A stretch of DNA of 64,000 nucleotides from Chromobotia macracanthus (GCA_036877525.1 JAZGTH010000088.1:1516501-1580500); one strand, 5' to 3'. Shown: positions 1 to 13,152, counted from the stretch's first letter. Made by a program: numbers and translations. The notes: a model not told the origin generated them from the sequence alone.

Positions 1-23
1 ACAATGTGCCTTGTGAGAGCCCA

Positions 24-337
24 CCCAGCTAACAATTTTAAGTTGTAAGAACGTTTCCCTAACGCTTCCTTTAGGTATCAAAAATGTTCAAATGTTATTT
101 TGAAGGTTCTAGGAATGTTCAAAATGTCCAGTTTTTTAAATGTTGTATTAAGGTTATTGCTAAGAACATTCACCTAGACTCTGTAGAACTCTGTTATGTT
201 TATAAAATGTTCAACTAACAACTTTTCTATATCATTTTTTATATATTGCTTTATAACATTAATAAACATTCTACTAACAATGCTGCAAGAACATTAAACA
301 TTGGTCAACATTCTGAGAACATTCCCTGTTAGCTGGG
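24..337 (+). mobile_element. Family A short inverted-repeat element, copy 1 (near full length)
   Basis: Starts cccagctaaca and ends tgttagctggg, giving 11-bp perfect terminal inverted repeats around about 290 bp of AT-rich, non-coding DNA rich in aaaatgtt and gaacatt. This is the layout of a non-autonomous DNA transposon (MITE). It is the best-preserved reference copy in the window. No target duplication is clear. Confidence 0.8.
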
Positions 338-794
338 TGTCCACTTTCAGCTAGTCTGGTCGTAGCGTGTGTGATCCGGCATCAATAGCTGTCAGAACAT
401 CAGATGCGGTAATGTGAAATGCCAGGTGAACGTAACTGCGTCTGCTATTGTTTTTATTTCCCCTGTAAATCAGAGACGTCTCCTGCATTTGTCTTTCTGT
501 GACGTGTGTGTGAAAGAGGGAAGGGAAAAAGGGATTTTCCTCAGAGGAGTAACTCACTGTATTATTTCAAGACTGCATTAGCTGGATTCTGCTAATGGAC
601 CAGCACTATAACTCAGCAGTCTGAAAGAGCTGCTGCCCTACAGCACCCCAGCTGTAAATAAAAATCTCAGCAGTGAAGTGTTGTTACTGAAAGTTAACAG
701 TGTTCACCTACAAACACACACCAATGTGTGATATAATGCATTACAAGTTTAATAGTATGACCTTCATGTTGTGTAACTTAACCAGGACCAGTAA

Positions 795-842
795 AAATTT
801 CTTGTATTTACAAGGTTTACACCTTGTAAATACAAGAAATTT
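795..842. repeat. 22-bp perfect inverted repeat (hairpin)
   Basis: Arms 795-816 and 821-842 are exact reverse complements, separated by the 4-nt loop ttac. AT-rich. No surrounding terminator or gene explains it. Confidence 0.85.
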
Positions 843-3203
843 GCCTCTCCGCTTTTTTCCTTTTTGGAATGTTTAAAGCAAGCGATTGATTCACCAGTAA
901 ATTGTGGGAAATAAAGTGATGTCATTGTTTCCTCACTTTCATGCCGTGCTAAACTTGTATGTATTGTTTTTAGTGGAACACAAAAGAAGTCGTGAATGTA
1001 GCTTTATTCCCACACTGCGACTGTTGTGGTGACCACGACTGTATAGTTCCAACAGTTTGTTCCTGTCATATTCCACTCTTAAATGAAGTTGTTATCCAAT
1101 AAAAAAGTTTCCTTCCACTGTAAATCTCAAGTATTATTCTGTAGTCCACATATTTGAAATATCACGCCATGCTCGGTTACAACACACACAACAACCAATG
1201 GAGTTTCGGCATCCGCGGTGCTAAACTCAACAGAATGTTTTTATATGGATGCATGACTGAGACTCAAAAGCTCTCGTGTGGCTTTGAGCGACTCATATGG
1301 GCTGCATATGGAGTTTTCATATATCCCTGTAAAAAATGTCGTAGTGAATTTTTCTACATTTCTCCGTTTGTGTTTCACAAAAATAAGGACAGAATTGTTT
1401 TTTTGGACGAGCTGTTCTTTTAAGAGTTCTAAAGAGATTCTGTTTCATAATTTAAATCAGTACATCAGCTTTCTACTTCCTGTGTGTTCCTGCGAGGTCT
1501 GGAGATGTGAGTGGACCTTCCCAATATCTGGGTTGTTGCAAAGCAAAATCTCCAGGCATGATATAGCCGACAACTCAGATAAGAGTGTGTGTTGATAATT
1601 AACTACAAAACAAAAACAATGTTAGTGTGTGTGTGTGAGTTGATGAACCAGAACTCTGTCTCTGGTGTACTCTCTTCTGCTGCTCTTTAAGTCAGACAGG
1701 GGCAAGAGGAAAAGAGCATCAATGTGGCGACGGAGAGCTCTGGTCCACACCCATGTGTAGACAATAGAGGAAGTCCTGCCCCATTCTGTATTGTGTGCAA
1801 TGCAGAACCAGGACAAGCAGAGGGAGGTTGTCAATCCAGCGTTGCTCCATTACACAGTCCACAAATCAGACCTCTGTCACGCAGACAAACCTTTGCTGGG
1901 TTCTTCTGATGTGAGAGAAAATGATTTTCCATTTACCATTTTGGCATGTGGATAAAGGGCTCACAAACGCTGTGTAAATAGGTTTATTCAGCTCAGTAAA
2001 CAGGTGATCGCCATATGCATCAGACTCCCGTGACGTGGCAGACGTTTGTGATTTAGCACCATTTACAAACAAATGTAACAACGTGGTGTAAACAGGCAAT
2101 TGTGCTTAATAAGCACGGAAAAGCTTGTCTTATTTATTTATGCTAATGGGTTTGAATGCAAAGAGTGTGTTGTTTAAACTGATAAATGTTTGATGTAAAA
2201 TCACTTTACTGAGAGAAAAGAAAATTTGTTTTTTGGGCGCTGGGGTGGGAGGAGCAAAATGTTTGGTTGGTCCTGCTCATTGAAAACGTAATGATGAAAA
2301 TTAAATAGAAAAATTATGTACTTTGTTACATTTACTTAACATAGCAGCATAAATAGGGAACGTCACATGAAGAAGCAGGTAAAGGTCTCATAACATCTGT
2401 TTTTCAGAGAAAGTGTTAATACAGTATAAGTAGTTTATATTAATAATAGTTTTTAATATATTAATAGTAATAGTTTTTTCTATTTTAACATCTGAATGAA
2501 GCTTTTAAATCACTCTGCATATGTGACAGTCATCGCTTATGCTCTTCTTTGGTTGCTCCTTTGAAAACATCTTCAGTAAAACAGATCTATATGTAATGAA
2601 GGCGTTGTATGATCTCTTTGGTTCATACAGACCTGAACCAAAGAGATTTCACAAAATACAAAAGTTTGTTGCACAAAACTTATTATTGATTGCAAATATA
2701 AAAGTGGAATAAATGGCTGCAAATTAACACGAAATGGTTGTAGTTGTTTTTTTAATTTATGTTTTAATACATTACTTCAAACGTTTAGCTACATTTTTTT
2801 AAAGAGTCATACCGAGGTTTCATAAGGAAATAAATATCATCATTATGGCAAATACCAAAAGTCCAATTATATTTATATTCAAATAAGGTTTTTTTACTTT
2901 CTTCTAAAAAGAATTTGAACTTTCAGACTATGTAGCATAACATGTTTTAACAAAGTACACATCTGTTTCTGGCCATGAAATATGAGACCGGTCCACATAA
3001 CGCACAGACGGCAACATAAGCAAACTGGCAGTTGTTATAGCAAATGACTTATGACAGTATAACTGTGATTAATCTGCCGAGAATTCTTTTAATGTTCGGC
3101 TGTACATATTGCATAAATCACATGACAGAATAGTATTGCAAACATATAATGCAGCCAACAAATTTTATGTTCCAAAACATATTTTTTAAAAAATTGTGGT
3201 TTA
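843..3203. other. Gene-free AT-rich region
   Basis: Only short open frames of random appearance. Apart from the 14-bp hairpin at 2612, nothing recognisable. Confidence 0.5.
2612..2647. repeat. 14-bp perfect inverted repeat
   Basis: atctctttggttca, an 8-nt loop, then tgaaccaaagagat. Confidence 0.8.
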
Positions 3204-3475
3204 AGCTCCAATCTGTAACATTTGCCTCTCTACTGCTATCTCTGTTTGAAATAAAATTGCAGGTTACTTTACAAACTTTTCTTTATGCATGTTAAAGTCA
3301 AACGAAGCTGAACTGACATTTCCTGGGAAATCAGACCCGACAGCTCAAGTTATAAATCATTATTATAAACTTACTGTTGTGAATCAGGGTAAGATAAGGA
3401 GATCTCATCTGTCATGTACTTGCTCAATAACTGATTTTTATTCATTTTTAACCAAAAAAGTTAGAAATATACAGT
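3204..3475 (+). mobile_element. Family B inverted-repeat element, copy 1
   Basis: Begins caatctgtaacatttgcctc. Interior blocks ttcctgggaaatcagaccc and acttactgttgtgaatcagg are shared with copies near 17.6, 34.5 and 43.9 kb. Non-coding and MITE-like. Confidence 0.65.
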
Positions 3476-4906
3476 ATGTTCAGGTGTACAGACCTCATTA
3501 TGTCTGAACCGGTGATTTCACTCAGAGGGGTTTGACAAAGTGACCTATCAAAATGCATGTACTGAGGAAGATGTTTAGCTTAAAGGAGCTACAGATCTGA
3601 ACATGAGGGAGAAAATGCAGTACTGCTCTCTGCAGATCAGGCAGAAGCGTGTGGGTGAGACTGTTTCATGCTTCTTGGGCTATGTCATAGCACCCATTTT
3701 CAGCTTGCCAGCATTTAAGAGCTCAGGCAACTGAGGGACCCTCACTCAAGACAAGTCAATGTCTCTTAGGATATGATGTGCTACAGTGAGCTGTCACAGT
3801 GTTTGTGCTAGTAATGGATTGTGGGAAAAGAAACAGATCAGAAACATTAGTAGGTTAGATTAGTAGTAGATTCATATAAAAATAAATAGCAAAATATAAA
3901 GAACAAAGCCAAAATTAAAAACTAAAACATGCACTACCATTTTCATAAGCCACACTTGCTCTTGTAAACACACAATTTGACAAAATTAATGTGTTTTCTC
4001 GTTTATGTTACAGTCAACGACAAAGGTTATACAAATGTTCAGCATGTATTTTTGTTTCTTTTGAATTGATGAGAAAAGAAGGGAAACAATACAGTACTGA
4101 CATCTTAGATGATGAAACGTCTCATGAGGAGGGCCAGCTGCTCTCAGATTAGTGTACTTTCTGTTGTCAATGTTGATTTGAACTTTTTTAATATTAACTT
4201 TGAACTAGACAATGAGAATCTGTTTGTTAGCATTTTTAATTTGTACAAGTTTTTTCTCGCAGCACAAATTGTCAAACATCTGCAGCACTCAACACGTGAT
4301 GGTTTGCAGCTTCGACTCTGTGGCTGTTTTTTGCTTTTTTATAAACATGTGGGTGGCTCTCCATACAAGAGCATTAGGGGAAGGAAGGAAGTGTGTCTCA
4401 ATGAAGGGAAGATGTGTATATGTGTGTGTGGGGGGGTATTTGCATGAGAACAGGTCTGAGTAATAACAGTCACCATGTAACTTAAACGTTATATTGTACA
4501 GTGTGCTGCTGCAGCAGTCTGAGCCATGAGAGCCTGTTAGAACATCTTTGTACTAAAAATAATTTTTGTTGTTTTTTAAGCACAAAACATTTAATAGTTA
4601 TCAGCAGTTTAACAGTTATACGTTTTGTCAGCATAATTTCAGAAGGTTTAATTTTAGTTGATTCTACAGGTCTGATGAGCTCCATTTAATCTGGGTCTTA
4701 ACCTTTTTATATATGCCCTAGTGTTTATAACTGCCTAAAATATAATTCCTTCACATTTAGAAACTGCTGGTTATGTGATTTTTGACTATAAAGTCTCATT
4801 GAAAGTGTGAGTGCAGCTCATAAGACCGAGATTCAGTTAAGGATATATTTTATATTTTTAGACAGAAAATCTCATGACTTCCACTGAGTAACCCACCATC
4901 CACCCC

Positions 4907-4949
<43 letters not shown>

Positions 4950-5840
4950 TCCAGCCCTGGACATAAACTGACTGGACTGACTCCTCATTGTAATAACATT
5001 CATTTCAGAAGTTCCCATGGAAGTCTAAAAATACTCAATCAGAATGACTGAATGTGAGCTGTATGTACTGAGTATGTTTAAATACCCTGAAAAAACATCA
5101 GCTTACTGGACAAAGTGTAATTTAGCATTGAATTAAATTTGGAAATTTACTGTAATTTTTTATCCAGTTACAGAAAACTGATTCTGATTAAATATAAGAC
5201 TTTATAAGACTTTCTATATCTTCATCATCAGCAAACAAAAAAAACAACAACAACAACTGCAAATAATATGGTCCTGTAAATATAAATATACAGGGCAATA
5301 CTGTGCTTACTGAAAGTGTTGCTTTGTCAGATTCTTTAAAATGATGGTAAAAGCTAAAAATGAATTGAACAAAATACAGATGAAATGCATTTAACCAGTA
5401 ACTGAAGGTTTTGTAATGGCAGTATGCTTTATAATATTTGCTGTGTTAAAAATGTAAGGTGAGAAAGTCTTTCTGTTTGACTGTCCTGATGAGATGAAAA
5501 TGAATGAATTAAAATGGATAAAATGTGGATTTAAAGGGTTAATTAAACTGGCTGGTTTATATTTCACAGTTCATGCTTTTTATTTTTGGATAAAAAGTTT
5601 AAACTGGACCTGTAATACTTATAATTGTGTGTATTATGTTATTTGATAGCGTTTATGGGCTAAACATTTGTAATGGCTTGTTCCTGTTCCTGATTTGTAT
5701 TTGTATTAGTTTCTCTGAATGTGGGCAAACAGCTCCCTCTACAGGCTGCCTTCAATATTAAACACAGTGCTGGAAATGAATAGAAAACAGATGAGATTAA
5801 AAACACACTGAAAGACAAAAATGTTTCCAGGATAATCATT
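3476..5840. other. Gene-free region
   Basis: Short open frames overlap one another without recognisable domains. It contains the (AC)n tract at 4910-4946 and nothing else that could be identified. Confidence 0.5.
4910..4946. repeat. (AC)n microsatellite
   Basis: About 18 uninterrupted dinucleotide units. Confidence 0.97.
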
Positions 5841-5989
5841 TCACGTTGTGAGAACGTTTCCCTGACGTGTCCACTGAGTAATGAAAACGTTAACGTTACT
5901 ACCAAACCTTGCAAGAACGTTTTTAATAACTTTGAGAGAACATTTAGAGAACATTAGCCAATGTGCTGAAAACGTTTCTTGTTGGCTGC
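5841..5989 (+). mobile_element. Family A element, copy 2 (internally deleted)
   Basis: The 5' segment (gttgtgagaacgtttccctg) is joined to the 3' segment (aactttgagagaacatttag .. gttggctg), with the middle missing. Confidence 0.6.
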
Positions 5990-6023
5990 AGCGTTTGAGA
6001 TTTTTTTATTAGTAGAAGTCATT

Positions 6024-6053
6024 ATATATATAATAATCATTATATATATAATG

Positions 6054-6091
<38 letters not shown>

Positions 6092-6217
6092 ATAATAAGT
6101 GTATATAATAATTTGTATAATAAGTGTATAATAATCATTGGTATAATAAGTGTTATATATATATATATATATATATATTTGTATAATAAGTGTATAATAA
6201 TCATTGGTATAATAAGT

Positions 6218-6277
<60 letters not shown>

Positions 6278-6446
6278 ATAATAAGTGTATAATAATCATT
6301 GGTATAATAAGTGTTTATATATATATACTGCACTGCAAAATCACTGTTTAATGTAAAAGTGTTTATACAAATTAATATTCAGCATGTATATAATTTCATG
6401 TTCATAATTTCAGTCACATATATACATATATATATATATATAATGA
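6024..6446. repeat. Compound TA microsatellite / minisatellite upstream of Mx
   Basis: Long (TA)n runs alternate with a recurring TA-rich segment containing tttgtataataagtg and aatcattggtataataag. At least three long repeats of this block end about 120 bp before the Mx start codon. Confidence 0.9.
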
Positions 6447-6473
6447 TATTCATGCTGAGTATTACTTTGAGGA

Positions 6474-6488
6474 GGAAACGAAAGTAAA
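6474..6488 (+). promoter_or_regulatory. ISRE/IRF-like element upstream of Mx
   Basis: Two GAAA cores one base apart (ggaaacgaaagtaaag) lie about 80 bp before the Mx start codon, just after a long TA-rich tract. Interferon-stimulated response elements are typically GAAANNGAAA, so this is a close but imperfect match. Its place in front of an interferon-inducible gene supports the call. Confidence 0.55.
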
Positions 6489-6567
6489 GCGGCCTGTGAC
6501 GTCAGCTCACACGTCACAGACTGACCAGACTGCGGTGCATCTTATCTGTGTTCTTCATTGTAAAAGG

Positions 6568-9500
6568 ATGGAGAAGAGCTACACACTCAGTCAACACTAT
6601 GAGGAGAAAATTCGCCCTTGCATCGATATTATCGATAATTTACGATCTCTGGGAGTGGAGAAGGATCTGGCGCTGCCTGCCATCGCCGTGATAGGAGACC
6701 AAAGCTCGGGGAAGAGTTCCGTTCTGGAGGCGCTGTCCGGGGTGGCGCTGCCCAGGGGCAGTGGTGAGTGCTGCTTTAGTAACACCAGAGATTAAGACTG
6801 TTTAAAACAGTTTCAACAGAGCTTTAAAGACTTCAGTAACACAAAATAATGTTTGTTTTACTTAGAGGTAACATGACTTGTTTAGAATTAAATGCAGGGT
6901 GTGTGATTTGTTTGTAGGCTTTTTATTTGTTATGCTGGTTGAAAGTCTCTTCACATCCTGACAGCAATCACTAAGTGTGTCTAAACATATATTTATAGAA
7001 ATACATATATCTTCTGTGGAAGGCACAGGACCATACAATTTTCGTCCAATCATCGCATTGAGCCTGAATGCAATGATTGGCAGTCCAACTTACTCGTCAA
7101 ACTACGTATGTGTTCATGTGTTGGAGGAGGCGTGGCTCTGAAGGGAGGGCGGGATCTTATGCTTTCAAAGCTGGCTTGCTATTGGTAGCCTCTCTGAAAA
7201 GTCATGGTATTCAAAACTCATGACTGAAAGGGTTAAACTTATAAGTACTACCGGCCAAGATGACTCGGCATCCGGATGAGTGATCCATTATCAGCTTTAG
7301 AGGTCATTATGAAGGAAAAACTGACCTCAGAGTGTCACGACCGACCAATCAGAATCGAGTATTCCAGAGAGCTGTGTAATAAGCAACTGTAATGCTGCCA
7401 TCCAATGCATATCTTTTGTGTTTGGTACAGGCATTGTTACAAGATGTCCTCTTGAGCTGAAGATGATCAGAAGTAAGGAGGAAGGGTGGCATGGAAAAAT
7501 CAGTTACGGGGACTATGAAGGAGACATTGATGATCCAGCAGATGTAGAGAAAGAGATTCGTAAAGGTGGAGGCTTCCTCTTTCTTGAGAAGACATCTCCA
7601 AAGAACGCAATGACAGAAACGATTCCATGCGATTGTTGAACTTCTAATCTTTTAATTTGTTCACAGCCCAGAATGAGATCGCTGGGGAGGGAGTGGGTAT
7701 TAGTGAGGATCTCATCAGCCTGCAGATCACCTCTGCCAATGTTCCTGATCTCACCCTCATTGACCTGCCCGGGATCGCGCGAGTGGCAGTCAAGGGTCAG
7801 CCGGAGAATATTGGAGAGCAGGTGTGTAGAACTGTCTTTCTCATGGTGGTCTGAGTACAGACCTGTTTTTTCTGTGAATTTACCTTTTCTGTGAATACCC
7901 TTGGATTATATACACAAACCTCTACAGGAACATTAATCACATGCATTTCTTACAGATCAAGAGATTGATCAGGAAGTTTGTTACTAAGCAAGAAACAATT
8001 AACCTAGTTGTGGTGCCGTGTAATGTGGACATTGCGACCACAGAGGCATTACAGATGGCTCAGGATGAAGACCCTGAAGGCGGGAGAACTTTAGGTGTGT
8101 AATTCTCTGCATTTCATGGACCAGTACAACCAGAGCTTGTCTTGTATATTCTGATGGTATTGTGTGTCTAACTACAGGCATCTTAACAAAGCCAGACCTG
8201 GTGGATAATTACATTCAGTTGTATGTTTACTACAGGCATCTTAACAAAGCCAGACCTGGTGGATAATTACATTCAGTTGTATGTTTACTACAGGCATCTT
8301 AACAAAGCCAGACCTGGTGGATAAAGGTACTGAGGGGACAGTGGTAGACATTGTGCACAATGAGGTCATTCATCTTACCAAAGGCTACATGATCGTCAGG
8401 TGCAGGGGGCAGAAAGAGATTACAGATAATGTCACTCTCACTGAAGCCACAGACAAAGAGAAGGCCTTCTTCAAAGACCATCCCCATTTCAGGTATATGA
8501 TCAAAACATCAAAAAAGATTTCAAAAGTCATCTACCAAAAATCTACCAAAATTATGCACAGGCACGCAAATTCACCTTTTGTAAATTGTTCAGTAAAATG
8601 TCTTACATTGTAATCATTTAAATCCCTTGAAAAGGTTTAGGAATTGAAATCCTAACATCTAATTAAAACCTCAGAACATCTGCTATTTTGTTTACATCTG
8701 ATATGCTAATTAGCACCCTGCAAAAAACTTAAAGGAGTTTGTACGGCACAATTCACAATCATTTAATGAATTTGCCATTTTGGTCCATTATAGGTCATTT
8801 GGTCCATGATGTGTGTGGGTTTTTACATTGTTTTTCAGCACACTTTATGAAGAAGGCTTCGCAACTGTTCCCAAGCTAGCTGAGAAACTAACAATAGAGT
8901 TGGTCCACCATATTCAGGTGAAGCCATTTTTAGCAAAACTGACTGACTAAGCATTTTAGTCTCAGATAAACAGCTCATCGTCATTTGATGAATTTGTTAT
9001 GTAGAAATCCATGCCTCAGTTAGAGGAGCAAATCGAGGCAAAGCTAACTGAGACCCAGAAGGAACTGGAGACATATGGTACTGGACCACCATCAGATCCT
9101 GCAGAAAAACTTCGGTTTCTGATTGATGTACGTGTTCTCATAAACTCCACGTTTCTTTCCCCAGTGGTGCTTAATTCTGCCCTTGAAGATCTCCCTTCCT
9201 ATTTTATGAATATTTTGCTCTTAATAAGTAGCTTTTATTCTAATTAGTTTAGTTTTCATGTTAATTTTAGTTTAATTAGTAGCAATTTTGTTGTGCTTTT
9301 TTCATTTTATTATTTTTTTAATATTGCTATGTGGGTTTGTTTTTTTATTTCAGTTTTAGTTTTAGATTTTATTTAGTTAAATAATTTAACTTTAAAAAAA
9401 TGTAAAACAAATGTATAAAAGTGTTTCCTTGTGGCAATAAACTAAAATGAGTTCACAATTTCAATTTATATTCAGACCTATAACTCAGTATATCTTGTAC

Positions 9501-11884
9501 ATGTGTTGGGACCCAGGCTCATAATACATTTATTAACAACAGCATGACAGATATGTTTCTGACATTGTTTTCAATGCTGTTTAAAATACATTATGATAAA
9601 TACATTGATTATTCTGTTACCCTGGAACATTTCAGCCGGATGATTATTTAAAATGTTTCCAAAAGTTTCCAACCTGTCTAGCAATGTTATGCGCGTGTTG
9701 GTATATGTAATACAAGTTTGTGTTTTTAAAACTTTTATCTAATCTCTTAATATTTACTGAGCTGACTCCAATTTTGAGCTGAGAGGCTTCAGAAAATGTG
9801 ACGTAATTTTCAGTAAGAGAATATAGTGAGGATCAATGCTTCCTGGTTTATCGCATTGCATTGTGGAAATTTGTAGGTTGTGAGCGTTTCAATTGACTTG
9901 AAATGTTTTGAAAATGTAACCTTATAATAATCAAGCAATTACGTTAATACAACATAAAAAACTGGACATTTCAAAAGTTACTAGAACTTTCCAAATAACA
10001 TTTTTGTTACTTAATGGAAATGTTAGGGAAACAGTTTTGTTATCTAATATTGTTAGCTGGGTAGTGAAAGATACAGTATATTGATGTCTGGATATGAAAA
10101 TCACTCACATTTTCACATCTCATGACTGAATTCAGAAAGTGACGGCCTTCATTCAAGACACCTTTAACCTGGCCAATGGGGAAGATGTTAGGTGTGTTTC
10201 CGATCTCATGATTTTTCAAGATCTTCGGTATGAATTTGCAAAATGGAAGACCGTTTTGGATCATTCAGGAGATAAATGTGAGTAAAGAATATACATAACC
10301 GTAATTATAATGTTACTTAAAACGTTAAAATAATATTGACACAGGTACTACCTTGTTTAAGAGCACTGTTACCAAAATGATTGAGCTCACTCGTGTGTAT
10401 AGAACAGTGTGTGTTATCTGCTGGAAACTCTCCAGATCTTGTCTCCTGATATGATTGTGGCCCTCTTGCTGTAGTTTCAAATAATTATAACTAATATTTA
10501 CCTGCTAGCTTCTAAGTGAACATATAGCTGTTTTTTTTAACTACATTAACCATTTTCACACCTTTTTCTGTGTTTCTTCTAATGCATCTGTTTCTAGTGA
10601 AATAACTAGAAAAATTATTGTTATAAATTATTAAACACAGATGTATTTGAATTAACATTTAACAAACCAACAAATGAGTTCTACGCTGAATGGATGTCTC
10701 TGCTTATATTTCAAATGCTTTTTGCAGTCAAAAGGAAGATTGAGGATGAAGTTTATAGTTTTGAGGCCAAGTATCGAGGGAGAGAGCTTCCAGGCTTCAT
10801 CAATTACAAGACCTTTGAGAAACTCGTCCGAGAACAGATCAAAACATTAGAGGAACCTGCATTAAAGACGCTCAAAAACATCTCAGGTTAGTGTGCTGTA
10901 TATATTTTAAATTTCAGGCCTGGAACAACATAAAGGTGAGTAAATGACAGAATTTTTAAAAACATTTCTTTAGGGCACTTAGCACCATGTTTTAAGCTTG
11001 GTGAAGAAAGGTTACAAAATAAACTATTAATACTCTTTGTATTTACTTAGATGTGGTTAAGAAAGGGTTTAATCAACTGGCCCAAATCAGCTTTCTTGGA
11101 TTCCCCAATCTTCTCAAAATAGCAAAGGTGGGTTTTGTTGTGTTGATGACAATGATTATTACAATATTACAGAGTTGTTTTCATTCATTCATATACCATC
11201 AGGCTGGCAGGAATTGATTAAAATGGTTACATTATCGTCACTTAAAATTACAAATGTTTATTCAAGCTTTTGAGTCATGATACAAATGTTCACCATTATG
11301 ATGAGGAGTGACGTTTTTTTAAATAACAAATCTTTCATTTGCATTTAAAGACTAAGATCGAAGCCATTAAGCAGGAGAAAGAATCGCTAGCTGAGACACT
11401 GTTGAGAACTCAACTCAAGATGGAGCTCCTTGTTTACAGTCAAGACGTCACGTACAATCAGAGCTTTCAACATGTGAAGGAGAACCTGAAAGATGAACAG
11501 CAACATGATTATGAAGATAACACAAACAGTGACGCCACCTTGCACGAGATGAAGCTACACATTGAGTCTTACTACTGTGTAAGTAACTTGACCTTTCTGG
11601 AAGTGGTGTGGTTCAGATTTAACTGCGTATCTAAGACTCTGATTTATCAACCTCTCCAGATTGCAAGCAAGCGTCTGGCAGACCAGATCCCAATGGTCAT
11701 CCGCTTTCAGCTTCTCCAAGAGGCTGCAGAGGCACTACAGAGGAACATGCTGGAATTACTGCAACAAAAGGATGTTGTAGATAACCTGCTCAAAGAGGAC
11801 CACGACATCGGCCAAAAGCGAGACCATTTACTCAGCCGCCAGAAACGTCTTTTGCAGGCACGCCACCTCCTCATCACCTTTTAG
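6568..11884 (+). CDS. mx: Interferon-induced GTP-binding protein Mx (dynamin-like GTPase), complete, 12 exons
   Basis: Coding exons: 6568-6763, 7431-7565, 7667-7821, 7956-8094, 8294-8492, 8839-8917, 9005-9127, 10136-10277, 10728-10886, 11051-11127, 11351-11578, 11660-11884. They sum to 1857 nt (618 aa plus stop), the usual length of fish Mx, and all junctions are GT..AG with matching phases. The GTPase domain shows G1 GDQSSGKSS (residues 43-51), the dynamin signature LPRGSGIVTR (61-70), G3 DLPG (143-146) and G4 TKPD (212-215). The stalk follows (exons 6-11), and the C-terminal GTPase-effector part ends in LLQARHLLITF. The start is the first ATG after the ISRE-like motif and has a strong context (A at -3, G at +4). 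By family knowledge Mx is a cytoplasmic or nuclear antiviral GTPase that oligomerises through its stalk. Oddity: the acceptor and start of exon 5 are triplicated. The Mx paralogue cannot be assigned from sequence alone. Confidence 0.95.
6930..7205. repeat. Dispersed repeat, family C, copy 1 (Mx intron 1)
   Basis: Shares gttgaaagtctcttcacatcc, the tgaatgcaatgattgg block and the gaagggagggcgggat block with inverted copies at 31850-32092 and 45975-46136. It is non-coding and the element class is unknown. Confidence 0.7.
8171..8330 (+). repeat. 58-bp tandem triplication of the Mx exon 5 acceptor and exon start
   Basis: The segment beginning actacaggcatc occurs at 8171, 8229 and 8287, exactly 58 bp apart. 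Each copy carries a 3' splice site followed by about 30 nt of exon 5 that encode ILTKPDLVD (the G4 motif). The first two copies are followed by a 21-bp spacer; the third continues into the full exon. Candidate exon starts are 8178, 8236 and 8294. Only 8294 keeps the reading frame, because entry at either upstream acceptor meets TAA 28 codons later. Either recent slippage or duplication, or an assembly artefact, could explain it. Confidence 0.9.
9900..10061 (-). mobile_element. Family A element, copy 3 (Mx intron 7)
   Basis: Reverse orientation, ending attgttagctggg at 10061. It lies 75 bp before Mx exon 8. Confidence 0.65.
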
Positions 11885-12425
11885 TATTCTGCTTATAATA
11901 CTGCATTACGTTTAACACAATCATAATCAACTGTGGTAGAGAAACCTTTCCTGACAGCTTGAAATACGGCTCTCCTGCCACTCAGCACTGAGGGCAAATT
12001 GTAAACAGTCAGGTTTTGAAAAACTTGAACATTTTTCTGTATCTATCAAACTCGATGTCTTTGTGACTGCTGACATATATTATAAAACACTTTCAATATT
12101 GCATTCAATATTACAGGACCAATTACAAACTCAGACACTTATTTATCTTTGTTTTTATTTAAATATGCAGACCACGTATTAAACTAACTTACTTTGAATT
12201 TAATGGTCTACTTACAATCATACAGACAACAGATTTTTTTTCAGGTTGCTTTTTACAGTTACTGTAACAATGCTAATGTACGTTATTGAAAAAAATCACA
12301 ATACCACCATGTATTTTACTATATTGTTTTACCTTTTTTCTATGTTGTACTTGTTTTATGTCTCAACTACCTGTTCTAAACTTTGTTTTTGTGAAATACA
12401 CTATTAAAAAATTAAACTTGAACAA
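11885..12425 (+). other. Probable Mx 3' UTR
   Basis: AT-rich non-coding DNA after the Mx stop. ATTAAA-type polyadenylation signals near 12402 and 12411 are the best candidates for the transcript end. The exact cleavage site cannot be read. Confidence 0.5.
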
Positions 12426-12794
12426 ACTGTTTTTTAGAAACTGAAAATCCTAATTCTAACACTGTTTAAATGTGACTACGGTTTTGAATACATTTTACAG
12501 AATGTGCTATTGAAACACTTCTGTATGAAGGCTGCATCAAAAATTAACTTATTTCCAACCGTGTTAATACAAATTATTGGTAGGCTGCTTCTGGCTCTGA
12601 TGGTTAGTAGGAAGTGATTCGTCTTTTGGGCTGCAGATCATCCAACAGCTCACTGAAATGTCCAAGCTTCTCTCTTGGTTGCTGAACAGTACAGAACTAA
12701 TTACAGATCTTCAAACATCAGAAACCTGACAAACACCACACATTGACCTGATCAAAAATACTGAGGACATTCACAAAGTGAAACCACAGCGCTC

Positions 12795-13152
12795 ATTTAT
12801 TAATGACGTCTTTCATTGTCACAGCTGGACCACAATAATCGTTCTCTAAAACCCAACTAAACTATAACAAAATGACAGAAGGGGTCAGGGTGGCACATAT
12901 AGTGGAACTTTAGCTAGGCCAAAGAACACCTGCCATATTGTATAGTAATATGGATTATTCATTTCTCTCTATTCTGGCTTCCACCTTACACAGGAAGGCA
13001 AACTTTAACCACAGAGTGTTCAAAATAAAGTGGCAACAATAAAAAACATAAACATTCATTCCATATATACATTTGTACACTGTTCATCAAACAAAAGAGA
13101 CAAAAGGACAAATATCTTTGTGCCAAACGGTAAGTTACTGTAACCAGCCCCT
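12795..13152 (-). other. Probable pcnp 3' UTR
   Basis: Non-coding DNA after the pcnp stop. A minus-strand AATAAA (tttatt on the plus strand near 12796) would end a 3' UTR of about 350 nt. It would lie tail-to-tail with the Mx transcript, a few hundred bases apart. Confidence 0.45.
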
